A stretch of 64,000 nucleotides of DNA, from assembly GCF_000722685.1 (NCBI RefSeq), contig NZ_JPFV01000015.1, positions 186,001 through 250,000 on the forward strand, given 5' to 3'. This document shows, one piece after another, positions 8,892 to 22,559 of the stretch. A program made the translations under genes and the position numbers. The DNA comes from Streptococcus mitis. GTDB taxonomy: Bacteria > Bacillota > Bacilli > Lactobacillales > Streptococcaceae. Within the stretch, counting starts at the first letter, position 1. Every line of letters begins with the position of its first letter. Under the pieces are notes generated by a model. It was not told where the DNA came from. It saw nothing but the letters and a program-made list of their open reading frames with translations, and did no database searches.

Positions 8892-9091
8892 TATACTATT
8901 CGAAAATCTCTTCAAACCACATCAACGTCGCCTTGCCGTAGGTATGGTTACTGACTTCGTCAGTTCTATCCACAACCTCAAAACAGTGTTTTGAGCTGAC
9001 TTCGTCAGTTCTATCTACAACCTCAAAGCAGTGCTTTGAGCAACCTGCGGCTAGTTTCCTAGTTTGCTCTTTGATTTTCATTGAGTATTAT
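8892..9091 (+). repeat. BOX element (A-B-B-C)
   Basis: A 200-bp interspersed repeat of pneumococcal BOX type. It opens with a boxA-like end containing CGTCGCCTTGCCGTAG, carries two tandem boxB units with TGACTTCGTCAGTTCTAT and ACCTCAAA.CAGTG.TTTGAG, and closes with a boxC-like end TTGATTTTCATTGAGTATTA. The two boxB copies differ at a few bases, some of them compensatory in the CAGTGTTTTG/CAGTGCTTTG hairpin. It lies between ndk and the rpoC terminator. Confidence 0.9.
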
Positions 9092-9130
9092 TTTACCACA
9101 TTTCATGAAAAAATGGAGAAATTTTCAGAA

Positions 9131-9158
9131 AAGAAAAAGAGAACCCGAAGGCCCTCTC
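9131..9158 (-). terminator. rpoC terminator
   Basis: On the minus strand GAGAG...CC-TTCG-GG...TTCTC forms a bulged stem with a TTCG tetraloop and is followed by CTTTTTCTTTTC. It lies just after the rpoC stop. Confidence 0.6.
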
Positions 9159-9166
9159 ATTCTCTT

Positions 9167-12100
9167 TTATTCTACTGTTTCTTCCACAGTTTCAACGGCA
9201 GTATCCACAACTACTTCTGTTGTTTCTTCATTCCCTTCTTCCTCTACTGGAGGATTGAGGTATTCTTCTTCGTTGATAGCATGTGGTTCAAGGTTACGGT
9301 AACGGGCCATACCAGTACCTGCTGGGATGATCTTACCGATGATAACATTTTCTTTAAGTCCAAGGAGATGGTCTTTCTTACCACGGATGGCCGCGTCAGT
9401 AAGGACACGAGTTGTTTCCTGGAAGGAAGCCGCTGACAAGAAACTGTTGGTTTCAAGTGAGGCTTTGGTAATTCCCATAAGAACTGGGCGACCTGTCGCT
9501 GGAACTCCACCTGCGATAAGGACATCTTTGTTGGCATCTGTAAAGTCATTGATATCCATGAGGGTACCCATGAGAAGATCTGTGTCACCTGGATCCATGA
9601 CACGAACTTTACGGATCATTTGACGAACCATTACCTCGATGTGTTTGTCACCGATTTCTACCCCTTGGCTACGGTAAACTTTTTGTACTTCACCGAGAAG
9701 ATAAGTTTCAACTGACAAAACATCGCGAACTGCAAGGAGACGTTTTGGTTGGATAGAACCTTCTGTAAGAGCAGCACCACGCGCTACTTGGTCCCCAACT
9801 TCTACACGCATACGAGCTGTAAATGGTACGACGTATTCACCTTCGCCAGTTTCGCCCTTAACAAAGACTTTCTTAGTACGAGTTGATGCATCTTCTTCGA
9901 TAGCTGTAACTTGCCCTTTAACCTCTGTGATAACCGCCTCCCCTTTAGGATTGCGGGCTTCAAAGATTTCTTGGACACGAGGAAGACCCTGAGTGATATC
10001 GGTATTTGAGGCAACCCCACCCGTGTGGAAGGTACGCATTGTAAGCTGTGTACCAGGTTCCCCGATAGATTGGGCAGCGATTGTACCAACTGCTTCACCA
10101 ACTTCAACCGCATCACCAGTCGCCAAGTTGATACCATAACAGTGACGGCAGACACCGTGACGAGTGTTACACGTAAATACAGAGCGGATAGTCACTTCTT
10201 CCACACCAGCATTGACAATTTCACGCGCCTTGTCTTCTGTAATCAACTCATTTGGACCGATGATAACTGCACCAGTTTCTGGGTGTTTAACAGTTTTCTT
10301 AGTGTAGCGACCATTGAGACGTTCTTCAAGAGACTCAATCATCTCTTTTCCTTCTGCGATAGAACGGATCAAGAGACCACGGTCTGTGCCACAGTCGTCC
10401 TCACGGATGATAACATCTTGGGCAACGTCAACCAAACGACGAGTTAAGTAACCTGAGTCGGCTGTCTTAAGGGCCGTATCGGTCATACCTTTACGCGCAC
10501 CGTGAGTTGAGAAGAACATTTCGAGTACTGACAAACCTTCGCGGAAGTTTGAAAGGATTGGCAATTCCATGATACGTCCGTTCGGAGCCGCCATCAGACC
10601 ACGCATACCGGCAAGCTGTGAGAAGTTTGAGATATTACCACGGGCTCCAGAGTCCATCATCATAACGATTGGGTTCTTCGGATCTTGGTTGGCAATCAAG
10701 CGTTTCTCTAATTTTTCACGGGCAGCACGCCATTCAGCTGTAACGGCATTGTAACGCTCGTCGTCTGTGATCATACCGCGACGGAATTGTTTAGTGATTT
10801 GTTCTACACGTTTGTGTGATTCTTCAATGATTTCAGCCTTGTCATCAACGACCGGGATATCGGCAATACCCACTGTCAATCCTGCAAGAGTTGAGTGGTG
10901 GTAACCGAGGTTCTTCATACGGTCAAGTAGGGCAGAAGTTTCTGTCGTACGGAAACGTTTGAAGATTTCAGCGATGATATTTCCAAGGTTTTTCTTCTTG
11001 AATGGAGGGTTAAGTTCAAGATTGCTGATAGCTTCCTTGATATCTCCACCAAGTGGCAAGAAGTATTTGGCTGGAACGCCTTCTGTCAAGTTGGCATTGT
11101 TTGGTTCTTGCAAGTATGGTAGACCCTCTGGCATGATGTCGTTGAAGAGGATTTTACCAACTGTTGTCAGCAAGACTTTATGTTTTTGCTCTTCTGTCCA
11201 TGGTTTGTTGAGACTGTCTGTTGCAATACCAACACGTGAGTGGAGGTGAACATAACCATTGCGGTAAGCCATAACTGCTTCGTCACGGTCCTTGAAGACC
11301 ATTCCTTCACCTTCACGACCAGCTTCTTCCATGGTCAAGTAGTAGTTACCCAAAACCATGTCCTGAGATGGAGTAACAACTGGTTTACCATCTTTCGGGT
11401 TCAAGATGTGCTCAGCAGCTAGCATGAGGATACGAGCTTCTGCTTGAGCTTCTTCTGAAAGCGGTACGTGGATGGCCATTTGGTCCCCGTCAAAGTCGGC
11501 ATTGTAGGCTTCACAGACAAGTGGGTGCAATCGAAGAGCCTTACCATCAATCAAGACTGGCTCGAAAGCTTGGATACCCAAACGGTGAAGGGTCGGTGCG
11601 CGGTTCAAGAGTACTGGGTGTTCTTTGATCACTTCTTCAAGAATATCCCAGATACGCTCATCTCCGCGTTCCACCAAGCGTTTAGCTGCTTTGACGTTTT
11701 GCACGATATCACGGGCAACAATTTCACGCATGACGAATGGTTTAAAGAGCTCAATCGCCATTTCACGTGGCACACCACATTGGTACATCTTAAGCGTTGG
11801 ACCAACGGCGATAACGGAACGTCCTGAGAAGTCAACACGTTTACCGAGCAAGTTTTGACGGAAACGTCCTTGTTTACCTTTAAGCATGTGGCTCAATGAT
11901 TTCAGTGGACGGCTACCTGGTCCTGTGATTGGACGACCACGACGTCCATTGTCAATCAAAGCGTCAACTGCTTCTTGAAGCATACGCTTCTCATTTTGAA
12001 CGATGATACCTGGTGCATTCAACTCAAGCAAGCGAGCCAAACGGTTGTTACGGTTGATAACACGACGGTAAAGGTCGTTCAAGTCAGATGAGGCAAAACG

Positions 12101-12844
12101 GCCACCGTCCAACTGCAACATTGGACGAAGATCTGGTGGAATAACCGGAAGGATATTGAGAATCATCCATTCAGGTTTATTTCCAGACTTGTAAAAGGCA
12201 TCCAAAACATCCAAACGACGAATCCCTTTGATACGTTTTTGTCCAGTCGCTGTTTTCAACTCTTCTTTGAGTTCAGCAATTTCTTTTTCAAGATCTACTT
12301 GTTTCAAAAGGTCTTGGATGGCTTCGGCACCCATCTTGGCAACGAATGATCCATAACCATACTCACGCAAGCGCTCACGGTATTCGCGCTCTGTCATGAT
12401 AGACTTGTGCTCAAGTGGTGTATCCTTGGGATCGATCACCACATAAGCTGCAAAGTAGATAACTTCCTCAAGTGCACGAGGACTCATATCAAGGGTCAAG
12501 CCCATACGGCTTGGAATCCCCTTGAAGTACCAGATGTGAGATACAGGAGCTTTCAATTCGATATGTCCCATACGCTCACGACGAACTTTTGTACGCGTTA
12601 CTTCAACCCCACAACGGTCACAAACAATCCCTCTGTAACGAATGCGTTTGTACTTACCACAAGCACATTCCCAGTCTTTTGTAGGACCAAAGATGACTTC
12701 ATCAAAGAGTCCTTCACGTTCTGGTTTCAAGGTACGGTAATTGATTGTTTCAGGTTTTTTGACTTCTCCATAAGACCATGAACGGACTTTACTTGGAGAA
12801 GCTAGGGTGATTTGCATACTTTTAAAACGATTTACATCAACCAC
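9167..12844 (-). CDS. rpoC: RNA polymerase beta' subunit
   Basis: A 1225-residue beta' subunit. The N-terminal zinc module is [20 protein letters not shown], the catalytic Mg-binding loop is [15 protein letters not shown], and the trigger-loop/bridge region and second cysteine cluster ([13 protein letters not shown]) follow. The C-terminus ends in a low-complexity acidic/valine tail ([20 protein letters not shown]). It is transcribed with rpoB from the same leader; the two genes are 32 bases apart. Length matches the pneumococcal protein as I recall it. Confidence 0.98.
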   Translation of the reverse strand: MVDVNRFKSMQITLASPSKVRSWSYGEVKKPETINYRTLKPEREGLFDEVIFGPTKDWECACGKYKRIRYRGIVCDRCGVEVTRTKVRRERMGHIELKAPVSHIWYFKGIPSRMGLTLDMSPRALEEVIYFAAYVVIDPKDTPLEHKSIMTEREYRERLREYGYGSFVAKMGAEAIQDLLKQVDLEKEIAELKEELKTATGQKRIKGIRRLDVLDAFYKSGNKPEWMILNILPVIPPDLRPMLQLDGGRFASSDLNDLYRRVINRNNRLARLLELNAPGIIVQNEKRMLQEAVDALIDNGRRGRPITGPGSRPLKSLSHMLKGKQGRFRQNLLGKRVDFSGRSVIAVGPTLKMYQCGVPREMAIELFKPFVMREIVARDIVQNVKAAKRLVERGDERIWDILEEVIKEHPVLLNRAPTLHRLGIQAFEPVLIDGKALRLHPLVCEAYNADFDGDQMAIHVPLSEEAQAEARILMLAAEHILNPKDGKPVVTPSQDMVLGNYYLTMEEAGREGEGMVFKDRDEAVMAYRNGYVHLHSRVGIATDSLNKPWTEEQKHKVLLTTVGKILFNDIMPEGLPYLQEPNNANLTEGVPAKYFLPLGGDIKEAISNLELNPPFKKKNLGNIIAEIFKRFRTTETSALLDRMKNLGYHHSTLAGLTVGIADIPVVDDKAEIIEESHKRVEQITKQFRRGMITDDERYNAVTAEWRAAREKLEKRLIANQDPKNPIVMMMDSGARGNISNFSQLAGMRGLMAAPNGRIMELPILSNFREGLSVLEMFFSTHGARKGMTDTALKTADSGYLTRRLVDVAQDVIIREDDCGTDRGLLIRSIAEGKEMIESLEERLNGRYTKKTVKHPETGAVIIGPNELITEDKAREIVNAGVEEVTIRSVFTCNTRHGVCRHCYGINLATGDAVEVGEAVGTIAAQSIGEPGTQLTMRTFHTGGVASNTDITQGLPRVQEIFEARNPKGEAVITEVKGQVTAIEEDASTRTKKVFVKGETGEGEYVVPFTARMRVEVGDQVARGAALTEGSIQPKRLLAVRDVLSVETYLLGEVQKVYRSQGVEIGDKHIEVMVRQMIRKVRVMDPGDTDLLMGTLMDINDFTDANKDVLIAGGVPATGRPVLMGITKASLETNSFLSAASFQETTRVLTDAAIRGKKDHLLGLKENVIIGKIIPAGTGMARYRNLEPHAINEEEYLNPPVEEEGNEETTEVVVDTAVETVEETVE

Positions 12845-12876
12845 TATTTCTTCCCTTTCTATTCTAAGTGAACTGC

Positions 12877-16488
<3,612 letters not shown>

Positions 16489-16630
16489 GATGATTCTCCT
16501 TTGTAAATAAGTTCCAAGCCTTATCAATCAGGCTTTCTAATCGTCATATGGTTGTAAAACCCCTATCACCGTGTCCTCTTGACGAATTTTCAGAATCTTT
16601 AAGTCTTTGTTACAAATGCTCGAAATCCTG

Positions 16631-16685
16631 AAAAAAAGCACAAAAAGAGCAGCTAAATCTGACTTTTTCAGAAGATTTAACTGCT
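16631..16685 (-). terminator. Intrinsic terminator inside the rpoB leader (attenuator candidate)
   Basis: On the minus strand AGCAGTTAAATCT pairs with AGATTTAGCTGCT (near-perfect 13-bp stem), followed by CTTTTT and then a longer T run. It lies about 50 bases after the predicted start of transcription and about 160 bases before the rpoB start codon. A smaller hairpin, GTCTG/CAGAC, precedes it. Confidence 0.7.
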
Positions 16686-16740
16686 GTGAGCCTTGTCTGG
16701 ACAATATTTCAGACAAAACCTACGACAAATGATTACTCAT

Positions 16741-16769
16741 ATTATACCCTATTTAGCTAGATTTTTCAA
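16741..16769 (-). promoter_or_regulatory. rpoBC promoter
   Basis: On the minus strand TTGAAA (16764-16769) and TATAAT (16741-16746) have a 17-bp spacer. Transcription should begin near 16734, giving a leader of about 245 nt before rpoB. Confidence 0.75.
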
Positions 16770-16912
16770 GGGGATTGACGATTTTTTGACAAAATCTTTT
16801 CCTATAAAACATTAAATTCAATGATCACTTTGTAAACTTCGTTTTCAGTTTAGTAGTTCACTAAGAATATAGTAAATTACAACTTTTCCTTTTTTATCAT
16901 AGGCTATTTTTC

Positions 16913-16941
16913 TTGACTTTATCAGACTTTTCTTTTAATAT
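16913..16941 (+). promoter_or_regulatory. Promoter of the Mga-type regulator gene
   Basis: TTGACT (16913-16918) and TAATAT (16936-16941) are 17 bp apart, 26 bases before the ATG. The region to the rpoB promoter is otherwise A/T-rich and shows no gene. Confidence 0.6.
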
Positions 16942-16967
16942 ATATGTATAAATATATAGGGAGATTT

Positions 16968-18455
16968 ATGATGAATATCTTGCTTTCTAAGACTGAACAA
17001 GATTTGCTATTCTTACTGGAAGAAATAACCAAACACCATGATTGGATAGAACTCTCAGTCTTGGCCGAGAAGCTGAATTATTCAATAGAAGAATTACAAG
17101 AACACCTTTTTAAGATTGAGCAATTATTTCCAAACCTCCTGATACAATCAAGAAAAAAAGGTATTCAATTGCAGTTTGACTTCCAAAACACCTTGGATCC
17201 TAGGATTGAGATTTTTAAACAATCTGAAACCTACTCTTTTTTGAACCGTCTGTTTTTCAAGGAGGAAGGCTCACTTAACCAAATGTGCCTAGAGCTTGTG
17301 ATTAGCTACGAACGAGTTCAGGAAATCATCCAGCATCTAAATACGAAACTTCTACAACACTATAACATCAGCATACAACCTTCCCCTTTAGTCATAGAGG
17401 GAACAGAAGAGGACATTCGCGCCTTTTATCTAGACTACTTTAGTCAAAGTTACGACTTTCTTGATTGGCCCTTCCCTTCTATTTCTGAAGAATCACTCAC
17501 TCACTTGATTCAGCTATTTTTGAACGCCCAACAAGTTTCACTCACCCTCAGTAGCTTGCGACAAATCAAATATACCCTCGCTATCAATCTAGAGCGGTTT
17601 AATAAGAGATACTTGATTGAAAATCCTACTCCTCTTTTAACCAGTCACTACAGTTCTCTCATGCAAATTACACAGTTTGAACAAAATATTAAGAAGATAG
17701 CTAAAAAACTCCATTTTGAACCTACAAAGAAAACACTGGAACAACTATTTTCAAACCCAATCAAATCTTCTAAAATTACAGACAATGCTAATAATGGGGC
17801 ACTGGGCGATATTCATCATATCCAAAAATCCTACCGTTTATTGAGCCAAATTCTAGAAGAACTGGCCAAAGAATTTCACCTGCAGATTGAAAATCGTGAG
17901 GAATTGATTTGGCTCCTCCACTACACTGCCCAATCTGATTTCTTCCATTTACTCAACAATCAGTCTCTCGACAAACAGAAATCCCATATTTTAAGCAATT
18001 ATCAAGCAGAATTTCCAAAACTATTTGAAGTAAGTCAACACAAATTTCAATATTATCTGACTGAGATGGGACTAAACAGTAAGCCAAGTAAGCAACAAGA
18101 GATGGTCTACACCTTCACTATCCAAGGGCATCGAATTTTAGTCCAACTGCTTCAAAAACTTCCCAAAATACGTGTTTTGGTCATTAGTCATCTGGATAAC
18201 CATCACGCACAAAGCCTAATCGACACCCTAACTCACTACGGAAACAATCTCTATCTATTTGATTCTTGGGAAGAATCTACGATTTCTTTCTCGATTCTCA
18301 ATCAAATTCCGCACGATATTGTTATCACTACCTTTCCTGTCACTAACTCTCCTAAACCAATTATCTACAATCGTAACTTCTCTACTTCAGAATTATTCCT
18401 CCATCTCCACCTTCTGGCTTCTCAAATTCATAAAGAAAGACTAGCTGAGTCGTAA
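16968..18455 (+). CDS. Mga/RofA-like stand-alone regulator
   Basis: A regulator of about 495 residues, started at ATG 16968 (MMNILLSKTEQDLLFLLEEI) behind GGGAG. It has two N-terminal helix-turn-helix regions (about residues 10-60 and 85-130), a central PRD-like portion and a C-terminal EIIB-like portion, which is the Mga/RofA architecture. Such proteins control surface and sugar-related genes in streptococci, and phosphorylation by the PTS can modulate them. It points at spuA, the next gene 108 bases downstream on the same strand, so spuA is a reasonable but unproven target. Pneumococcal relatives are MgrA and RlrA; I cannot say which, if either, this matches. Confidence 0.8.
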   Translation: MMNILLSKTEQDLLFLLEEITKHHDWIELSVLAEKLNYSIEELQEHLFKIEQLFPNLLIQSRKKGIQLQFDFQNTLDPRIEIFKQSETYSFLNRLFFKEEGSLNQMCLELVISYERVQEIIQHLNTKLLQHYNISIQPSPLVIEGTEEDIRAFYLDYFSQSYDFLDWPFPSISEESLTHLIQLFLNAQQVSLTLSSLRQIKYTLAINLERFNKRYLIENPTPLLTSHYSSLMQITQFEQNIKKIAKKLHFEPTKKTLEQLFSNPIKSSKITDNANNGALGDIHHIQKSYRLLSQILEELAKEFHLQIENREELIWLLHYTAQSDFFHLLNNQSLDKQKSHILSNYQAEFPKLFEVSQHKFQYYLTEMGLNSKPSKQQEMVYTFTIQGHRILVQLLQKLPKIRVLVISHLDNHHAQSLIDTLTHYGNNLYLFDSWEESTISFSILNQIPHDIVITTFPVTNSPKPIIYNRNFSTSELFLHLHLLASQIHKERLAES

Positions 18456-18492
18456 CAGAAAATCTGTTGCGATTTTTCTTTTGCCCTAATTT

Positions 18493-18532
18493 TAAGAAAA
18501 CGCTTGCATATTGTTTTACTACATGCTATACT
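18493..18532 (+). promoter_or_regulatory. spuA promoter with overlapping cre-like site
   Basis: A TTGCAT -35 and an extended -10 (TGC then TATACT, 18527-18532) are 17 bp apart. A catabolite-responsive-element-like sequence (AAGAAAACGCTTGCATA) overlaps the -35 and differs from the streptococcal consensus at two or three positions. CcpA repression of a starch/glycogen enzyme would be expected. Confidence 0.6.
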
Positions 18533-18563
18533 GATATAGAAATTTATTGATTGGAGAATGATT

Positions 18564-21500
18564 ATGAGAAAAACACCATCTCACACTGAGAAAAAAATGG
18601 TTTACAGCATCCGTTCCCTCAAGAATGGAACTGGTTCTGTCCTTATCGGCGCAAGCCTTGTCCTACTTGCTATGGCTACACCAACTATCTCAGCCAAGGA
18701 AAATACTACAACCACTAACGCAAGTAATAGTGAAACTACTACTGCCCTTGCCCAACCTCTTACTGATACAGTAACGAGCACTGGTAAGAACGAAAGTGAT
18801 ATTTCTTCGCCTGAAAATGCAAACGCTTCCCTAGAGAAAAAAGAAAAAAAACCTGCAACAGAGGCAACCACTCCTGCTGCAACTCCCGCCGATTCAGCAC
18901 CACAAACCGGACAAGATCGTTCAAGCGAGCCAACTACTTCTACTAGTCCAGTAACGACTGAAACTAAGGTGGAAGAGCCAATCGAAGACAATTACTTCCG
19001 TATCCACGTCAAAAAACTTCCTGAAGAAAACAAGGATGCTCAAGGACTATGGACTTGGGACGATGTTGAAAAACCTTCTGAAAACTGGCCTAACGGAGCT
19101 TTGTCCTTTAAGGATGCCAAAAAAGATGACTACGGCTACTACCTAGATGTCAAATTAAAGGGAGAACAAGCCAAGAAAATTAGCTTCCTCATCAATAATA
19201 CAGCTGGAAAAAATCTAACCGGCGATAAATCGGTAGAAAAACTGGCACCAAAGATGAATGAGGCTTGGTTAGACCAAGATCACAAGGTTTTCTCTTACGA
19301 GCCACAACCTGCAGGAACTATTCGCGTCAACTACTACCGTACAGATGGCAACTATGACAAGAAATCTCTCTGGTACTGGGGAGATGTGAAAAATCCAAGT
19401 AGTGGTGAATGGCCTAACGGAACAGACTTTACGGCTACAGGCAAATATGGTCGCTATATCGATATTCCACTCAAAGATGCAGCTAAAGATCTTGGATTTT
19501 TATTACTAGACAGAAAGAAACAAGGAGACGATGTGAAAATCCGTAAAGAAGATTATAAGTTCACAGATTTGAAAAATCATAGCCAAATTTTCCTAAAAGA
19601 TGATGACGAAACCATCTACACCAACCCCTACTATGTGCACGATATCCGCATGACAGGAGCTCAACACGTAGGAACTTCTAGCATTGAAAGTAGTTTTTCA
19701 ACACTTGTCGGTGCTAAAAAAGAAGATATCCTCAAACACTCCAACATCACTAATCACCTAGGAAACAAGGTAACTATCACTGATGTTGCAATCGATGAAG
19801 CTGGTAAGAAAGTGACCTACAGCGGAGATTTCTCTGACACAAAACATCCTTATACCGTTAGCTACAACTCTGACAAATTCACTACCAAAACAAGCTGGCG
19901 TCTTAAAGATGAGACTTACAGCTATGATGGTAAACTTGGAGCTGAACTCAAAGAAGAAGGAAAACAGGTTGATTTAACCCTCTGGTCACCAAGTGCTGAT
20001 AAGGTTTCTGTTGTTGTCTACGACAAGAATGACCCTGAAAAAGTGGTTGGAACTGTCGCTCTTGAAAAAGGGGAAAGAGGAACTTGGAAACAAACTCTAG
20101 ATAGCACAAACAAACTAGGCATCACAGATTTCACTGGCTACTATTATCAATACCAAATCGAGCGTCAAGGTAAAACTGTTCTTGCACTCGATCCTTACGC
20201 TAAATCCCTCGCTGCTTGGAATAGTGACGATGCTAAGATTGACAATGCCCATAAAGTGGCTAAAGCTGCCTTTGTAGATCCAGCTAAACTAGGACCTCAA
20301 GACTTGACTTATGGTAAGATTCGCAACTTCAAATCGCGCGAAGATGCTGTCATCTATGAAGCTCATGTGCGTGATTTCACTTCAGATCCTGCCATCGCAA
20401 AAGATTTGACTAAGCCATTTGGTACTTTTGAAGCCTTTATCGAAAAACTAGACTACCTCAAAGACTTGGGTGTAACCCACATCCAGCTCCTTCCAGTCTT
20501 GTCTTACTACTTTGTCAATGAGTTGAAGAACCACGAACGCTTATCTGACTATGCTTCAAGCAACAGCAACTACAACTGGGGATATGACCCTCAAAATTAC
20601 TTCTCCTTGACTGGTATGTACTCAAGCGATCCTAAGAATCCAGAAAAACGAATCGCAGAATTCAAAAACCTCATCAACGAAATCCACAAACGTGGCATGG
20701 GAGCTATCCTGGACGTAGTGTATAACCATACAGCCAAAGTCGATATCTTTGAAGATTTGGAACCAAACTACTATCACTTTATGGATGCCGATGGAACACC
20801 TCGAACTAGCTTTGGTGGTGGACGTTTGGGGACAACTCACTATATGACCAAACGCCTCCTAGTTGATTCTATCAAATATCTAGTTGATACCTACAAAGTG
20901 GATGGATTCCGTTTCGATATGATGGGAGACCATGATGCCGCTTCTATCGAAGAAGCTTACAAGGCTGCACGCGCCCTCAATCCAAACCTCATCATGCTGG
21001 GTGAAGGTTGGAGAACCTATGCCGGCGATGAAAATATGCCTACTAAAGCTGCTGACCAAGATTGGATGAAACATACCGATACTGTCGCTGTCTTCTCAGA
21101 TGACATCCGTAACAACCTCAAGTCTGGTTATCCAAACGAAGGTCAACCTGCTTTTATCACAGGTGGCAAGCGTGATATCAACACTATCTTCAAAAATCTG
21201 ATTGCTCAACCAACCAACTTTGAAGCAGACAGCCCTGGAGATGTCATCCAATACATCGCAGCCCATGATAACTTGACCCTCTTTGACATCATCGCTCAGT
21301 CTATTAAAAAAGACCCAAGCAAGGCCGAGAACTATGCTGAAATCCACCGTCGTTTGCGACTTGGAAATCTCATGGTCTTAACAGCTCAAGGAACTCCATT
21401 TATCCACTCTGGTCAGGAATATGGACGTACCAAACAATTCCGTGACCCAGCCTACAAGACTCCAGTCGCAGAGGATAAGGTTCCAAACAAATCTCACTTG

Positions 21501-22460
21501 TTGCGTGACAAGGATGGCAACCCGTTTGACTATCCTTACTTCATCCATGACTCTTACGATTCTAGCGATGCTATCAATAAGTTTGACTGGACTAAGGCTA
21601 CAGATAGTAAAGCTTATCCTGAAAATGTCAAGAGTCGTGATTATATGAAAGGGTTGATTGCCCTTCGTCAATCTACAGATGCCTTCCGACTCAAGAGTCT
21701 TAAAGATATCAAGGACCGTGTCCACCTCATCACTGTGCCAGGTCAAAATGGTGTGGCAAAAGAGGACGTAGTGATTGGCTACCAAATCACTGCTCCAAAT
21801 GGGGATATCTACGCAGTCTTTGTCAATGCGGATGAAAAAGCTCGCGAATTTAATTTGGGAACTGCCTTTGCCCACCTCAGAAATGCTGAAGTTTTGGCAG
21901 ATGAGAACCAAGCAGGGCCAGTTGGAATTGCCAACCCTCAAGGACTTGAATGGACCGAAAAAGGCTTGAAATTAAATGCCCTTACAGCTACTGTTCTTCG
22001 AATCTCTCAAGGCGGTGCCATCGTTGCCCCAGCTGTGGAAGAAAAAACAGAATTTGACCTTTCCAGCTTAAAACAAGAACAAGGTCAAAATAATGGTCAA
22101 GACAATATTTCAAACCGAGTAGACAAACCCGAACATCAAGAACCAACTCCACAAGCTAGACCTGACTCTACTAAACCAGATGTAAAAGTAGCTGATGCAG
22201 AAGATAAACCTAGCCAAGCTACAACTGATTCACAAGCTGAGAAGCCAGCACAAGAAGCACAAGTATCATCTGTAAGTCAAGCTGTTCAAAACGAAACGGT
22301 AGACAACTCTAGCAAGGAAAATATACCTGCGCCTCTAGCTAAACAAGCTGAACTTCCAAATACAGGAACTAAAAACGATAACAAACTCCTGTTGGCAGGA
22401 ATCAGCATCCTTGCCCTTCTAGGTCTCGGTTTCTTACTGAAAAACAAAAAAGAGAACTAA
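18564..22460 (+). CDS. spuA: Cell-wall-anchored alkaline amylopullulanase (SpuA type)
   Basis: A surface glycoside hydrolase of about 1298 residues. It opens with a YSIRK-like signal (VYSIRSLKNGTGSVLIGA), then a Ser/Thr/Glu-rich linker. Two CBM41-type starch-binding modules follow, each with a W-WGDV/WTWDDV motif (around residues 135 and 245). Next are an N-terminal pullulanase module and a GH13 catalytic domain, with YEAHVRDFT, YNWGYDPQNYF, VVYNHTA, GFRFDMMGDHD (nucleophile Asp), MLGEGW (acid Glu) and AAHDNLTL. The end has a repeat-poor linker and an LPNTG sortase signal with a membrane helix and KNKKEN tail. It debranches alpha-1,6 links in glycogen or pullulan outside the cell. I prefer the second ATG, seven bases after GGAG; the first is one base from it. 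Confidence 0.95.
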   Translation: MRKTPSHTEKKMVYSIRSLKNGTGSVLIGASLVLLAMATPTISAKENTTTTNASNSETTTALAQPLTDTVTSTGKNESDISSPENANASLEKKEKKPATEATTPAATPADSAPQTGQDRSSEPTTSTSPVTTETKVEEPIEDNYFRIHVKKLPEENKDAQGLWTWDDVEKPSENWPNGALSFKDAKKDDYGYYLDVKLKGEQAKKISFLINNTAGKNLTGDKSVEKLAPKMNEAWLDQDHKVFSYEPQPAGTIRVNYYRTDGNYDKKSLWYWGDVKNPSSGEWPNGTDFTATGKYGRYIDIPLKDAAKDLGFLLLDRKKQGDDVKIRKEDYKFTDLKNHSQIFLKDDDETIYTNPYYVHDIRMTGAQHVGTSSIESSFSTLVGAKKEDILKHSNITNHLGNKVTITDVAIDEAGKKVTYSGDFSDTKHPYTVSYNSDKFTTKTSWRLKDETYSYDGKLGAELKEEGKQVDLTLWSPSADKVSVVVYDKNDPEKVVGTVALEKGERGTWKQTLDSTNKLGITDFTGYYYQYQIERQGKTVLALDPYAKSLAAWNSDDAKIDNAHKVAKAAFVDPAKLGPQDLTYGKIRNFKSREDAVIYEAHVRDFTSDPAIAKDLTKPFGTFEAFIEKLDYLKDLGVTHIQLLPVLSYYFVNELKNHERLSDYASSNSNYNWGYDPQNYFSLTGMYSSDPKNPEKRIAEFKNLINEIHKRGMGAILDVVYNHTAKVDIFEDLEPNYYHFMDADGTPRTSFGGGRLGTTHYMTKRLLVDSIKYLVDTYKVDGFRFDMMGDHDAASIEEAYKAARALNPNLIMLGEGWRTYAGDENMPTKAADQDWMKHTDTVAVFSDDIRNNLKSGYPNEGQPAFITGGKRDINTIFKNLIAQPTNFEADSPGDVIQYIAAHDNLTLFDIIAQSIKKDPSKAENYAEIHRRLRLGNLMVLTAQGTPFIHSGQEYGRTKQFRDPAYKTPVAEDKVPNKSHLLRDKDGNPFDYPYFIHDSYDSSDAINKFDWTKATDSKAYPENVKSRDYMKGLIALRQSTDAFRLKSLKDIKDRVHLITVPGQNGVAKEDVVIGYQITAPNGDIYAVFVNADEKAREFNLGTAFAHLRNAEVLADENQAGPVGIANPQGLEWTEKGLKLNALTATVLRISQGGAIVAPAVEEKTEFDLSSLKQEQGQNNGQDNISNRVDKPEHQEPTPQARPDSTKPDVKVADAEDKPSQATTDSQAEKPAQEAQVSSVSQAVQNETVDNSSKENIPAPLAKQAELPNTGTKNDNKLLLAGISILALLGLGFLLKNKKEN

Positions 22461-22476
22461 ACTAGCCCTCCTATAG

Positions 22477-22516
22477 AAAAATCCCCTGAGTCTCAATGCT
22501 CGGGGGATTGATTTTT
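22477..22516. terminator. Bidirectional terminator between spuA and the LLM gene
   Basis: AATCCCCTGAG pairs with CTCGGGGGATT around TCTCAATG, with an A run on the left and a T run on the right. It can stop spuA on the plus strand and the convergent oxidoreductase gene on the minus strand. Confidence 0.8.
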
Positions 22517-22559
22517 GTACAATATTTATTGTCCTAATAAGCCTGATTAGTATTTTTTA

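Noticed and set aside
8896..9081. A 61-residue open frame with repeated CFEVVDRTDEVS on the minus strand
   Set aside because: It lies wholly in the BOX repeat, and the protein repeat is the translation of the two boxB units.
18602..18991. A 129-codon frame opposite the spuA signal and linker
   Set aside because: It is a low-complexity mirror of the Ser/Thr-rich linker with no start signal.
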